The notes: generated by a model not told the origin, from the sequence alone. Shown: positions 8,981 through 16,518, counted from the stretch's first letter. The stretch: 64,000 nucleotides of DNA from Sphingomonas psychrolutea (GCF_014636175.1 NZ_BMDW01000003.1:209200-273199); one strand, 5' to 3'. Made by a program: numbers and translations.

Positions 8981-9703
8981 CTATCGCTTCGTAACAAACG
9001 AAAACATGAGCACGCTCAACGGTCGCGGCCCGCGTTCGCGCGTCTTGAGATCAATCGCAAAATAGTCGCTGGTGCGCCAGAAACTGGGATCGGTCACCAC
9101 CACCCAAGTTCCCGCCGCGTACCCGGCTCCGGGCGCCGTGACCACCATCCAACGCTTCAAACCACGGTCCGGATAGCCATTCCACAGCCACTGCGACCAG
9201 TTCGGGCGTACTGGTACGCCATTCGGATGCCCGACATGGCGCTGCGTACCCGGCCCGCCGACCAGCGCATTGATGCGATCGGTCAGCATCGCAGGATCAT
9301 GGCTACCAACCACCACAAGCGTGCAGCGCTGCTCAACCAGATGCTCGGGCAATCGCAGGGTTTCAAACTTGAGCAATAGCGTTCGGCCAGATGCCGGGTC
9401 GGTCAGCCCGAACGCCGGCACGTCCGGATCTGTGACATGGAATTGGGCGCGCGCATCGTCCTCTAGCGGGACCCAACTATGGTCGCGATCGGGTACCGCG
9501 AACCGCCGATTCGTGCGTACCGGATCGAAGCAAAGGCGCTGCAAATAGGCGACCGGTTCGAGCAAAGGCGGCCGTGGCCCGCGCCGTGCCCGCACAACGA
9601 TATCCCCCACCTGGTCCTCGACCAGTGATGGCGGCGGGCCACTTTGCGCCAGCAACGGATTGGCGCAGAGCGCGAGCAAGAGACCCGAGAGGATCCGTCG
9701 CAT
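8981..9703 (-). CDS. Secreted protein of unknown function
   Basis: 240 residues with a clear Sec signal peptide (RILSGLLLALCANPLLAQ, likely cleaved after AQ). The mature part has no motif I recognise; it is rich in Trp and Pro and contains two Cys (RLCFDP, QRCTLV) that could form a disulfide. A GTG directly precedes the ATG. It lies upstream of the superoxide dismutase stop on the same strand, only 18 bp away. I cannot assign a function. Confidence 0.75.
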   Translation of the reverse strand: MRRILSGLLLALCANPLLAQSGPPPSLVEDQVGDIVVRARRGPRPPLLEPVAYLQRLCFDPVRTNRRFAVPDRDHSWVPLEDDARAQFHVTDPDVPAFGLTDPASGRTLLLKFETLRLPEHLVEQRCTLVVVGSHDPAMLTDRINALVGGPGTQRHVGHPNGVPVRPNWSQWLWNGYPDRGLKRWMVVTAPGAGYAAGTWVVVTDPSFWRTSDYFAIDLKTRERGPRPLSVLMFSFVTKR

Positions 9704-9721
9704 CACGTCTGCGCCACCTAT

Positions 9722-10333
9722 TCAGGCCGCCGTATCCTCGAAGCGCTTGCCGGCTTCATCCCAGTTCACGACATTCCACCACGCCTTCAAATAGCCGGGG
9801 CGGTCGTTCATATACGTCAGGTAATAAGCGTGTTCCCACACGTCGTTGGCGAGGATCGGCGTGCCCTTGTCCTTGGCATCGTCCATCAACGGATTGTCCT
9901 GGTTGGGGGTCGACACGACCTTCAGCGCGCCGCTGTCATCCTTGATCACCCACGCCCAGCCCGAACCGAACTGCCCGGCACCCTTGCCGTTGAAATCGTC
10001 CTTCAACTTGTCGAGGCCGCCATAAGCGTCGATCGCCTCGGCTAGCTTGCCCGACGGCTGCGTAGTGCCGGCCGGTGCCATGATCTTCCAGAAAAAGTCG
10101 TGATTCCAGAAACCACCGCCATTGTTGCGCACCAGCGGCGGCAACGTCGAGATCATCCCGAGGATTTCCTCGATCGTCTTGCCTTCCAGCTTGGGGTCAG
10201 CAGCGACGCCCTCGTTCAGCTTGGCAGTGTAAGCGGCGTGATGCTTGTCGTGGTGGAAAGTCATCGTCTCCTTCGAGATCGTCGGTTCCAGCGCGTCATA
10301 CGCATAAGGCAGCGGGGGAAGTTCGAACGCCAT
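9722..10333 (-). CDS. Superoxide dismutase, Fe/Mn family, Mn-type signature
   Basis: 203 residues. It converts superoxide to hydrogen peroxide and oxygen. Metal ligands: FHHDKHHAAY (first two His ligands region), WNHDFFW, and DVWEHAYY (Asp and His). The two residues that separate the metal types, Gly in NNGGGFWNH where Fe enzymes have Gln, and Gln in TPNQDNPL, point to Mn or cambialistic use rather than strict Fe. No signal peptide, so cytoplasmic. AGGAGAAG lies just before the ATG at 10333. Confidence 0.95.
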   Translation of the reverse strand: MAFELPPLPYAYDALEPTISKETMTFHHDKHHAAYTAKLNEGVAADPKLEGKTIEEILGMISTLPPLVRNNGGGFWNHDFFWKIMAPAGTTQPSGKLAEAIDAYGGLDKLKDDFNGKGAGQFGSGWAWVIKDDSGALKVVSTPNQDNPLMDDAKDKGTPILANDVWEHAYYLTYMNDRPGYLKAWWNVVNWDEAGKRFEDTAA

Positions 10334-10400
10334 GGGGTCTTCTCCTAAGATAACTCGAATAGGCAAACGTTGCGCCCAGCAAATGGGTCCGGTCGCGTCG

Positions 10401-11438
10401 TTACGCAACCGATTCTGCGGCTGCGCCTGAAATCAGGTTGTGACGCTTCAACGCGTGGCGCAACTGGTCGTAACTCAGCCCCAGCGCTTCGGCGGTCGCG
10501 CGCTGGTTGAAGCGGTTTTCGGCGAGCGCGCCTTGCAGCAATTCGTATTCGAAGCGCGCCAGGCGGGATTTGTAATCCATCGGTCCCGTCTCGGTCACGG
10601 TCGCCACGGGCACCGAAGCCACCTGCTCCGCCACCGCAACGGCCGCTGGCGTCGATGTGACCGGGCGATGCGGCGAATGGAACGGATCGAACTGGATCGC
10701 GTCGATCGGACCGTCCGCGTCCCAGCGATACACCGCGCGCTCCACCACGTTGCGCAATTCGCGGACGTTACCCGGCCATTGATACGCCATCAGCGCAGCC
10801 TCCGCCGCCCGCGTAAAGCCCGGCCACCCGTCGCGCTGCAGCTCCGATGCCATCCGCCGCCCGAAATGCTCGGCCAGCACCAGCACATCGTCGACCCGCG
10901 CACGCAAGGGCGGCAAGGTCACCACCTCGAAGCTCAGCCGGTCGAGCAAATCGGCGCGAAATTGATGCCGCGCGACCTTGTCGGGCAAATGCTCGTTGGT
11001 TGCCGCCACGATCCGCACATCGACCCGCATCGGCCGCGACGACCCGATCCGCGTCACCTCGCCATATTCGACCGCGCGGAGCAGCCGGTCCTGTGCCGCC
11101 ATCGACAGCGTGCCGAGCTCGTCAAGGAACAGCGTGCCATGATGCGCTTCCTCGAACCGCCCTGCCCGCGCCTTGGTCGCGCCGGTAAAGGCACCCGCTT
11201 CATGCCCGAACAGCTCGGCCTCGATCAGCGTCTCGGGAAGTGCCGCGCAATTCATGATGACCAAAGGCTGATCCCAGCGCGGGCTCAGCCGGTGAAGACG
11301 CTCGGCAACGAGCTCCTTGCCGGTGCCGCGCTCGCCGATCACGAGCACCGGCCGGTCCAGCGCCGCTGCGCGGCTGGCGAGTTCGAGCGCGTCAAGGAAC
11401 GCGCTCGATTGCCCAATCACATGATGCGTCCGCTCCAT
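10401..11438 (-). CDS. pspF: PspF, sigma-54 enhancer-binding activator of the Psp operon
   Basis: 345 residues. AAA+ activator with no N-terminal receiver domain, as in PspF. Walker A GERGTGKE, the sigma-54 contact loop GAFTGA (ELFGHEAGAFTGATKARAG), Walker B FLDELGTL and the R-finger region precede a C-terminal Fis-type helix-turn-helix (NQRATAEALGLSYDQLRHAL). The ATG at 11438 gives the typical MERTHHVIGQSSAFL start; longer in-frame starts exist upstream. It is divergent from pspA, and a sigma-54-type promoter plus a 10-bp inverted repeat lie between them. In E. coli, PspA binding inhibits PspF. Confidence 0.95.
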   Translation of the reverse strand: MERTHHVIGQSSAFLDALELASRAAALDRPVLVIGERGTGKELVAERLHRLSPRWDQPLVIMNCAALPETLIEAELFGHEAGAFTGATKARAGRFEEAHHGTLFLDELGTLSMAAQDRLLRAVEYGEVTRIGSSRPMRVDVRIVAATNEHLPDKVARHQFRADLLDRLSFEVVTLPPLRARVDDVLVLAEHFGRRMASELQRDGWPGFTRAAEAALMAYQWPGNVRELRNVVERAVYRWDADGPIDAIQFDPFHSPHRPVTSTPAAVAVAEQVASVPVATVTETGPMDYKSRLARFEYELLQGALAENRFNQRATAEALGLSYDQLRHALKRHNLISGAAAESVA

Positions 11439-11441
11439 TCC

Positions 11442-11470
11442 CAAGGCTTGGCGTAAAATCCCAAGCCTTG
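11442..11470. promoter_or_regulatory. Probable PspF upstream activating sequence (inverted repeat)
   Basis: A perfect 10-bp inverted repeat CAAGGCTTGG / CCAAGCCTTG separated by 9 bases. It lies immediately upstream of the pspF start and about 75-100 bases upstream of the -12 element of the divergent promoter, where PspF enhancer sites are expected. It could both activate psp and repress pspF. Binding is inferred from position and symmetry. Confidence 0.65.
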
Positions 11471-11528
11471 ACAAGTCGGATTTTCGTTCATCTGGCAGAA
11501 AGGCACGGAAATCCGCCATTTTTGAAAC

Positions 11529-11544
11529 TGGCACGGCACATGCA
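11529..11544 (+). promoter_or_regulatory. Sigma-54 promoter of the psp operon
   Basis: TGGCAC-N5-ATGCA matches the sigma-54 -24/-12 consensus TGGCAC-N5-TTGCA at all but one position, with the required GG-N10-GC spacing. It points toward the 49-aa gene and pspA, and a PspF gene lies divergently upstream. Confidence 0.85.
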
Positions 11545-11599
11545 AAGCTCTTGGTACAGCCCAATCGGGCCGCACATTTTCAAGCTAAGGAGACTCATC

Positions 11600-11749
11600 A
11601 TGAATTCCGAATACAAATCGCAGAACAGCGTTTCACAAGTTCTGGTCGCGCTCGTCGCGACCGTCCTGCTCGGTTCGGTCGCGCTCGTCGGCGCGGTTGG
11701 CCCGGTCAACGCTGCCCCGATCCAGATCGCTGCCCAACCCCAGGGCTGA
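11600..11749 (+). CDS. Small 49-aa membrane or exported protein, first gene of the psp operon
   Basis: 49 residues: a short polar N-terminus, one hydrophobic helix (VLVALVATVLLGSVALVGAV) and a tail ending PIQIAAQPQG. The sequence before API could be a signal-peptidase site, so it is either a single-pass protein or a tiny exported peptide. AAGGAG sits 8 bases before the ATG, and it is the first open frame after the sigma-54 promoter, ~55 bases past the -12 element. No family recognised; position implies a role in envelope stress. Confidence 0.7.
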   Translation: MNSEYKSQNSVSQVLVALVATVLLGSVALVGAVGPVNAAPIQIAAQPQG

Positions 11750-11817
11750 AGCGACGCCGGGGCGGACGCCCCCATTTCCGCCCCGGCACCAATTTTGTAC
11801 CTCGAAGGAGTAAACCA

Positions 11818-12498
11818 ATGGGCATCTTCAGCCGAACCCGCGATATCGTCGCTGCCAACTTCACCGACCTGCTCGACAAGGCGGAAGACCCCGCGAAAAT
11901 GATCCGCATGATCATCCTCGAAATGGAGGAAACGCTGGTCGAAGTTCGCGCTTCTGCCGCGCGGACCATCGCCGATCAGAAGGAAATGCGCCGCCACATC
12001 AGCAAGCTCGGCAGCTTGCAGGAAAGCTGGACCGAAAAGGCCGAGCTGGCGCTGTCCAAGGGTCGCGAAGATCTCGCCAAGGCGGCGCTCGTCGAAAAGC
12101 AGAAGGCGGCCGATATGGCCGAACAGCTGAGCGGCGAGATTTCCGTGCTCGACGAGGCGCTGCGCAGCTCCGAGGAAGACATTGCCAAGCTGACCGGCAA
12201 GCTCCGCGAGGCGCGCACCCGGCAGAATTCGATCGCGACCCGGCTCGAATCGGCACAGAACAAGTTCAAACTGCGCGATCTTTATGCCGGCCCCAAGATG
12301 CACGAGGCGTTCTCACGCTTCGAGATCATGGAGCGCCGCGTCGACATGGCCGAGGGCCGCGCCGAAGTCGCCGGTTACGGTGCCCCGCCCAAGTCGCTCG
12401 ACGAGGAAATTGCCGAGCTGAAGTCTGCCGAGAAGGTCGAGGCCGAACTGGCTGCGATGAAGGCCCGCGTCGGCCCAAGCACCGGGGGCAATGGTTGA
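11818..12498 (+). CDS. pspA: Phage shock protein A (PspA/IM30)
   Basis: 226 residues, usual length. Almost entirely helical coiled coil. The N-terminal amphipathic membrane-binding helix is MGIFSRTRDIVAANFTDLL, followed by EDPAKMIRMIILEMEETLVEV, the conserved PspA core. PspA is an ESCRT-III-like membrane-repair protein that also inhibits PspF in E. coli. AAGGAG is found 7 bases before the ATG. It is followed by pspB with overlapping frames. Confidence 0.97.
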   Translation: MGIFSRTRDIVAANFTDLLDKAEDPAKMIRMIILEMEETLVEVRASAARTIADQKEMRRHISKLGSLQESWTEKAELALSKGREDLAKAALVEKQKAADMAEQLSGEISVLDEALRSSEEDIAKLTGKLREARTRQNSIATRLESAQNKFKLRDLYAGPKMHEAFSRFEIMERRVDMAEGRAEVAGYGAPPKSLDEEIAELKSAEKVEAELAAMKARVGPSTGGNG

Positions 12499-12772
12499 GA
12501 TGGAACATGATCTGCTCCCCATCTTGGTCGTCGGCATGCTCTTCATCGGGCTACCCTGGGTGATCCTGCACTACATCACCAAGTGGAAGCAGGCGCCCAA
12601 GATCACCAACGAAGACGAAAAGCTGCTCGACGAACTCTACTCGCTCGCCCGCCGGCTCGAAGACCGGCTCGGCACCGTCGAGCGGATCGTCGCAGCGGAT
12701 CACCCCGATTGGCGCGCTGGCATGCCGCTGGCCGAGCCGACCACCCCTTACGACCCTTCACGGAGGAACTGA
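12491..12772 (+). CDS. pspB: Phage shock protein B (PspB)
   Basis: 93 residues. N-terminal transmembrane helix (ILVVGMLFIGLPWVILHYI), then a cytoplasmic coiled coil with ARRLEDRLGTVERIVAADHPDW, matching the RIQALEDILDAEHPNW-type end of known PspB. PspB and PspC relay envelope stress to PspA. The ATG at 12491 overlaps the end of pspA; ATG at 12500 is an alternative. The C-terminus extends ~20 residues past the usual end. Confidence 0.93.
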   Translation: MVEMEHDLLPILVVGMLFIGLPWVILHYITKWKQAPKITNEDEKLLDELYSLARRLEDRLGTVERIVAADHPDWRAGMPLAEPTTPYDPSRRN

Positions 12773-12773
12773 A

Positions 12774-13151
12774 ATGTCCGCCAGCCGCACCAAATTCTAC
12801 CTCGACAAACAAAACAGCAAATGGCTGGGCGTTTGTTCCGGGATCGCCGATTACACCGGCATTGACACGACCTGGGTCCGCGTCGGCACCGTCCTGCTCA
12901 CCTTCGCCACCAGCGGATGGACGTTGCTCGCCTACATCGTCATCGCCTGCGTCGCCGAGAAGAAGCCGGTCGGCCTCTACGACAGCGCCGAGGATGCGAA
13001 GTTCTGGCAGGGCGTGCGCACCAATCCAACGCGCTCGACCGCCGAGGTCCGCTCGAAGTTCCGCGACATCGACCGTCGGCTTGCCGATATCGAGACGCTC
13101 TACACCAGCCGCAACAGCCGCCTCGCCGACGAGATCGACAGCCTGCGCTGA
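12774..13151 (+). CDS. pspC: Phage shock protein C (PspC) with added coiled-coil tail
   Basis: 125 residues. PspC domain: FYLDKQNSKWLGVCSGIADY, then TWVRVGTVLLTFATSGWTLLAYIVIACV (re-entrant or double membrane helix). The C-terminal ~40 residues form a coiled coil ending in RRLADIETLYTSRNSRLADE and IDSLR, similar to the tails of the three following small proteins and of PspB. It starts one base after pspB stops. It probably senses membrane stress and recruits PspA. Confidence 0.94.
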   Translation: MSASRTKFYLDKQNSKWLGVCSGIADYTGIDTTWVRVGTVLLTFATSGWTLLAYIVIACVAEKKPVGLYDSAEDAKFWQGVRTNPTRSTAEVRSKFRDIDRRLADIETLYTSRNSRLADEIDSLR

Positions 13152-13185
13152 TCGGGTCCGGGCGTAACAGGGAAGGAATACCATC

Positions 13186-13473
13186 ATGGGAAGTGGACAA
13201 ATTTTCGTCCTGGCGATCATCGGAATGTCGACGGTCGGTTGGGTCATCACCACCTGGGTCCGGGCGCGCCACGGCTACCCGCTCGAGAATGAATGGAGCG
13301 GCACGGCAACCCGCACCGACCCGAGCGCGGATCGCAAGATCGAGCTGCTGAGCAACGAAAATGAGAAGCTGCTCGGCCAGCTCGGCCGCCTGGAGGAACG
13401 CCTCGCCGTCCTCGAACGCATCGCCACTGATCCTGCCGAACGTGTCGCCCGCGACATCGACGCGCTGCGCTGA
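13186..13473 (+). CDS. Small PspB-like membrane coiled-coil protein (95 aa)
   Basis: One N-terminal transmembrane helix (IFVLAIIGMSTVGWVITTWV), a polar linker, and a C-terminal coiled coil LERLAVLERIATD-type: RLEERLAVLERIATDPAERV followed by ARDIDALR. The coiled coil resembles that of PspB, but the HPDW end is replaced by an A-x-x-I-x-x-LR end. It is in the psp operon, 34 bases after pspC, with AGGGAAGGA upstream of the ATG. Likely a PspB paralogue; its role is not established. Confidence 0.85.
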   Translation: MGSGQIFVLAIIGMSTVGWVITTWVRARHGYPLENEWSGTATRTDPSADRKIELLSNENEKLLGQLGRLEERLAVLERIATDPAERVARDIDALR

Positions 13474-13496
13474 GCGGCATTCAAAGGAGCCAGCCG

Positions 13497-13772
13497 ATGT
13501 TGAACGGTTTTACGATTTTCATGCTCGTCTTTGTCGTCGTCGGCGTCCCCGTAATCGGCGGGCTGTGGCACCAAACCTACAAAATCGGGCTGAAGCATAA
13601 GGAAAAAATGGCGAACGCGCTGAGCGCGCAAACCGCCGAAAAGGCCGCGCAATATGCGGCGCAGACCGAACGGCTTGAACAGCGCGTCCGCGTGCTGGAA
13701 CGCATCATCACCGACCGCGGCGTCGATCTCGCAACCGAGATCGAAAGCCTGCGCGACACACCGCTCAACTAA
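13497..13772 (+). CDS. Small PspB-like membrane coiled-coil protein (91 aa)
   Basis: N-terminal transmembrane helix (FTIFMLVFVVVGVPVIGGLW), a basic stretch (KIGLKHKEK), then a coiled coil ending RLEQRVRVLERIITDRGVDL and ATEIESLRD. The tail follows the same pattern as the preceding gene and PspC. AAGGAG lies upstream of the ATG. Same operon, spacing 23 bases. No separate function known. Confidence 0.85.
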   Translation: MLNGFTIFMLVFVVVGVPVIGGLWHQTYKIGLKHKEKMANALSAQTAEKAAQYAAQTERLEQRVRVLERIITDRGVDLATEIESLRDTPLN

Positions 13773-13798
13773 CCCAACCCTTCTTCCCCGAGGATATC

Positions 13799-13915
13799 AT
13801 GATCGTATTTTTCATCGTGCTCGCCGTCATCACGGCGGGGGGTGTCTGGGCGACCGAAAGCGTCGACCGCCCGCGTCGTCGTCGCCTTCGCGAAGCCACC
13901 GCACCCCTGCTCTGA
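13799..13915 (+). CDS. Tiny 38-aa single-pass membrane protein in the psp operon
   Basis: 38 residues: a hydrophobic helix FFIVLAVITAGGVWA directly after the start, then a very basic tail SVDRPRRRRLREA. GAGG is 7 bases before the ATG. It sits in the 176-base gap between two related psp small genes on the same strand and has no coiled coil. Size and placement recall PspD-like small proteins, but I see no sequence match. Confidence 0.55.
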   Translation: MIVFFIVLAVITAGGVWATESVDRPRRRRLREATAPLL

Positions 13916-13948
13916 CCTCCTAACCCCACACAACAGGGAGTTACTGAC

Positions 13949-14218
13949 ATGAACCCATTTGAAATGGTCGTTGCGATCATCGTCGTCGTCACGATCGGAC
14001 GCGTGCTCCAGGCGCGCTACGGCGTAGTCCGCACCAAGCGTGGCGAGAGCTTCGCTTTCCGCGACGACGGCGCGGCGCAAGCCGAGAATGAGCGGCTCCG
14101 CGATGAGCTGAAGGCGATGAAGGACCGGCTCGCCGTCCTCGAACGCCTCGCCACCGACAATAATGACAGCGGCGCCCGCCTCGATCGCGAGATCGAGAAG
14201 CTCCGCGACCGCCCATAA
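13949..14218 (+). CDS. Small PspB-like membrane coiled-coil protein (89 aa)
   Basis: N-terminal transmembrane helix (MVVAIIVVVTIGRVL), linker, and a coiled coil MKDRLAVLERLATDNNDSGA then RLDREIEKLRDRP. RLAVLER-I/L-ATD is identical in core to the 95-aa protein at 13186. AGGGAG is upstream of the ATG. Part of the same operon; PspB paralogue by tail and topology. Confidence 0.85.
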   Translation: MNPFEMVVAIIVVVTIGRVLQARYGVVRTKRGESFAFRDDGAAQAENERLRDELKAMKDRLAVLERLATDNNDSGARLDREIEKLRDRP

Positions 14219-14247
14219 CCATGTCCCCCTTTTCAGGAGTAGGGATG

Positions 14248-14490
14248 ATGACTGACCCGACCTTCTATGTGACCATGGCCGCCGCCGGCCTGGTTGGCCT
14301 GTCGATGCTGACCTTCGCCACGCTCACCGGCTGGCGCGGCTGGCTCGCGTTCAAGCAGCAGGAACTGCACGCCTTCGGCGAACCCGATCGCGGCACGGCG
14401 CTTCCCAATGCCGGCGCCCGGATCGAAATCGCCGACCTCAAGGAACGCATCCGCAAGCTCGAGGCGATCGCGGCGGGGGTGGATCTTTGA
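14248..14490 (+). CDS. Small membrane coiled-coil protein closing the psp operon (80 aa)
   Basis: A transmembrane helix (VTMAAAGLVGLSMLTFATL), then a linker and a short coil EIADLKERIRKLEAIAAGVD. The tail keeps the R-I-x-x-L-E-x-I core but lacks the LR ending. AGGAG at 14236-14240 favours ATG 14248 or 14245 over the earlier ATG at 14221. A palindromic repeat follows directly and may end the operon. Confidence 0.78.
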   Translation: MTDPTFYVTMAAAGLVGLSMLTFATLTGWRGWLAFKQQELHAFGEPDRGTALPNAGARIEIADLKERIRKLEAIAAGVDL

Positions 14491-14502
14491 TCCCAGCCGG
14501 GG

Positions 14503-14607
14503 ACCACCCCGGCGAAGGCCGGGGCCCAGTTGCGAAGCTGCCGACGAAAAAGTCCAGCACGCGATGACCAACCGCTCGAAACTGGGCACGGCCTTCGCCG
14601 GGGTGGA
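14503..14607. repeat. Palindromic repeat doublet (CCCCGGC family)
   Basis: Left hairpin CCCCGGC-gaa-GCCGGGG followed by CCCAGTT, and an inverted right copy AACTGGGC..GGCCTTCGCCGGGG, with ~50 unrelated bases between. It lies downstream of the psp operon and before sufE. Related copies are at 40724, 52849 and 56376. Confidence 0.85.
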
Positions 14608-14653
14608 GTAGAAGTTGGTGACGCGGCTGCCGCGACGCCGCTATAGCCCTCCC

Positions 14654-15058
14654 ATGCAAACCCTGACCGACATCGAATCCGAATACAGCTTCCTCGAAGC
14701 TGACGACCGTTACCGTCTGCTGATCGATCTGGGCCGTGAGCTCGAAGACATGCCCGCCCCGCTCAAAACCGATACCACATTAGTGCGGGGCTGCTCCGCC
14801 TCGGTGTGGGTCTATCCCACGGCCAAGGAGGATGGCACGCTCCACTTCCTTGCCGATTCGAACGCGGCGATCACCAAGGGGATCATCGCTTTGGTGCTGC
14901 GCACGGTGCAGGATCAGCCACCTGCCACAATCCTCGCCACCGACATCCCCGGCGCGCTCGGCCCGTTCGACCTGAGCAAGCAATTGAGCTCCAACCGCAC
15001 GCAAGGCATCCCCAATATGATCGCGCTGATCCGCGACACCGCAGCGCGCTACGTTTAG
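14654..15058 (+). CDS. sufE: Cysteine desulfuration protein SufE
   Basis: 134 residues. It accepts sulfur from a cysteine desulfurase as a persulfide and hands it to the Fe-S scaffold. The acceptor cysteine is in LVRGCSASVWVY, and the C-terminal SSNRTQGIPNMIALIRDTA is typical. It is not next to a suf operon here; the two cysteine desulfurases of the window are 16 kb away. The ATG at 14654 matches the family start (MQTLTDIESEYSFLEADDRY). Confidence 0.95.
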   Translation: MQTLTDIESEYSFLEADDRYRLLIDLGRELEDMPAPLKTDTTLVRGCSASVWVYPTAKEDGTLHFLADSNAAITKGIIALVLRTVQDQPPATILATDIPGALGPFDLSKQLSSNRTQGIPNMIALIRDTAARYV

Positions 15059-15175
15059 GCTTGGGTGCTGTCCTACACAGCCAATCCGTGTCAGGCTGAC
15101 ATTTCGATTTTTCAGCGCTCTTTGACAGTCCCGACACCTGCGAACGGCCCGCAATGCGCGGTGGGTACGACGCGC

Positions 15176-15202
15176 TTATCCCTAACTTTAGCCTAAACTT
15201 CC
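15176..15202 (-). repeat. 27-base motif shared with 28881-28907 (copy 1)
   Basis: Read on the minus strand this is GGAAGTTTAGGCTAAAGTTAGGGATAA. It overlaps the stop codon of the ferredoxin-like gene and matches the plus-strand copy at 28881 at 26 of 27 bases. It contains the short palindrome TTTAGGCTAAA. Confidence 0.7.
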
Positions 15203-15519
15203 GCCGCCGCGCGCGCCACAGCGCCACGCAGGCCAAGCCCGTCGACGATCTCGGCCACGTCCGACTGCGCCGCAACCAACAGCCATTCGCCCGGCTTCGC
15301 GCCGTTCACGACCGTGACCGCGCCCTTGGGACACACGCCCAGGCATTTCACCTCGACGATGACGAGCGCGCCCTTACGGCCCTTGCGAAGGCCAAGGTCG
15401 TGCCGCAACGCCTTCGCGAGCGAGGTCTTACCCTTCGTCCCGAACCCGCCGCCCAGCTTTTTCGAACATTTCTTGCAGATGAGGATCGTGTTGGCCCAGT
15501 CGGAGCGAACCGTCCTCAA
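15193..15519 (-). CDS. Thioredoxin-like [2Fe-2S] ferredoxin-type protein
   Basis: 108 residues. Two cysteine pairs, ILICKKCSKKLGGGF and VKCLGVCPKGAV (CxxC and CxxxC), fit the thioredoxin-fold 2Fe-2S ferredoxin family. The middle is basic (LRHDLGLRKGRKGAL). The best start is a TTG at 15519 that overlaps the TGA of the upstream DnaJ-domain gene (TTGA), with GGAAG upstream; no ATG is available. The electron partner is unknown. Confidence 0.85.
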   Translation of the reverse strand: MRTVRSDWANTILICKKCSKKLGGGFGTKGKTSLAKALRHDLGLRKGRKGALVIVEVKCLGVCPKGAVTVVNGAKPGEWLLVAAQSDVAEIVDGLGLRGAVARAAAEV

Positions 15520-16058
15520 ACCGGCTTCCAGTTTCGCGCATCCTCGGCGGCCTTGAGCACGTCGTAAGCGGCCTGGATCGCGAGAAAACGCGCAGCCGCT
15601 TCCGCGTCGCCGGGCCTGATATCGGGATGGTTCGATTTCGCCAGCCGCCGCCACGCCATCCGCACCGTCTCGAAATCGGCATCGACCTCGAGTTCGAGCA
15701 AATCGAGCGCGCGCAGCTCGTCGCGCGACCGCGACCCGTCGCCGGGGCCGGCCCATTGGTGGTGGCGCGATTCGGTATAGCCCTCGGCGGTCTGCGTCTC
15801 GGCGCGTTCGCGCTCGGCCGCTTCCTCGGCGCTCAGGCCTTCGAAGTAATTCCAACCGCGATTATATTCGCCGGCATGTTCCTGGCAGAAATACCAGCGT
15901 TCGGGGCTGTTGGGGGATTTGGGTGCCGGGCAATCGCCCTTAGCGGTGCAGCCATGCCGGTCGCACAGCCGCACCGTCGCCGCCTCCGTGCTGGCTTCGC
16001 CATAAGCGCGCCAGCGGGGAAAGCCCCAGTCGACAGATCGTGAAGAGGAACGCGCCAT
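15516..16058 (-). CDS. DnaJ-domain protein with N-terminal cysteine motif
   Basis: 180 residues. The C-terminal J domain has the HPD signature (LAKSNHPDIRPGDAEAAARF), so it should stimulate a DnaK-type ATPase. The N-terminal part has three Cys, VRLCDRHGCTAKGDC, and then WYFCQEHAGEYNRGWNYF, possibly metal-binding. I recognise this combination from sphingomonads and other alphaproteobacteria, but its client is unknown. Followed with overlap by the ferredoxin-like gene. Confidence 0.88.
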   Translation of the reverse strand: MARSSSRSVDWGFPRWRAYGEASTEAATVRLCDRHGCTAKGDCPAPKSPNSPERWYFCQEHAGEYNRGWNYFEGLSAEEAAERERAETQTAEGYTESRHHQWAGPGDGSRSRDELRALDLLELEVDADFETVRMAWRRLAKSNHPDIRPGDAEAAARFLAIQAAYDVLKAAEDARNWKPV

Positions 16059-16123
16059 AGCCCGCCATCTAAGCATCGAAGTGCGATAGCGCCATGACGC
16101 TTTTGCGACAGACCAAAGAAAAC

Positions 16124-16509
16124 GCCAGAGGGTCTGTAAGCCGGGTTCTGTCCACCCTCCGGAGAAGGTTAGGCGACCATTCCTCTAGGACGACGTTTGC
16201 ACGCCGCCTCAAGCAATCAACCCGGGCGACGAGCTGAAACGAAGCCCATATGCCGCCCCTATTCGATCTTGCTCCCGGTGGGGTTTGCCATGCCGCCCCT
16301 GTTACCAGGCGCGCGGTGCGCTCTTGCCGCACCCTTTCACCCTTGCCTGTTCCCCATACGACTTGCGTCGAAGGGGACATCGGCGGTCTGCTCTCTGTGG
16401 CACTTTCCCTGGGGTCACCCCCGCCGGGCGTTACCCGGCACCGTCGTTCCGCGGAGCCCGGACTTTCCTCGCGGTGCTTGCGCACCCCGCGGCCGCCCGA
16501 CCCTCTGGC
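16124..16509 (-). ncRNA. rnpB: RNase P RNA (class A)
   Basis: About 386 bases. The ends GCCAGAGGGTC and GACCCTCTGGC form the terminal P1 helix. The conserved core is visible on the minus strand: GAGGAAAGTCCGGGCTCC near the 5' end, and AACCCGGCTTACAGACC near the 3' end. It cleaves the 5' leader of tRNA precursors with RnpA. It lies between the DnaJ-domain gene and an amidase. Several open frames crossing it on either strand are spurious. Confidence 0.96.
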
Positions 16510-16518
16510 AAACCCGCT

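Noticed and set aside
9722..10333. Calling the superoxide dismutase an iron enzyme
   Set aside because: The Gly and Gln at the two metal-selecting positions match Mn or cambialistic enzymes.
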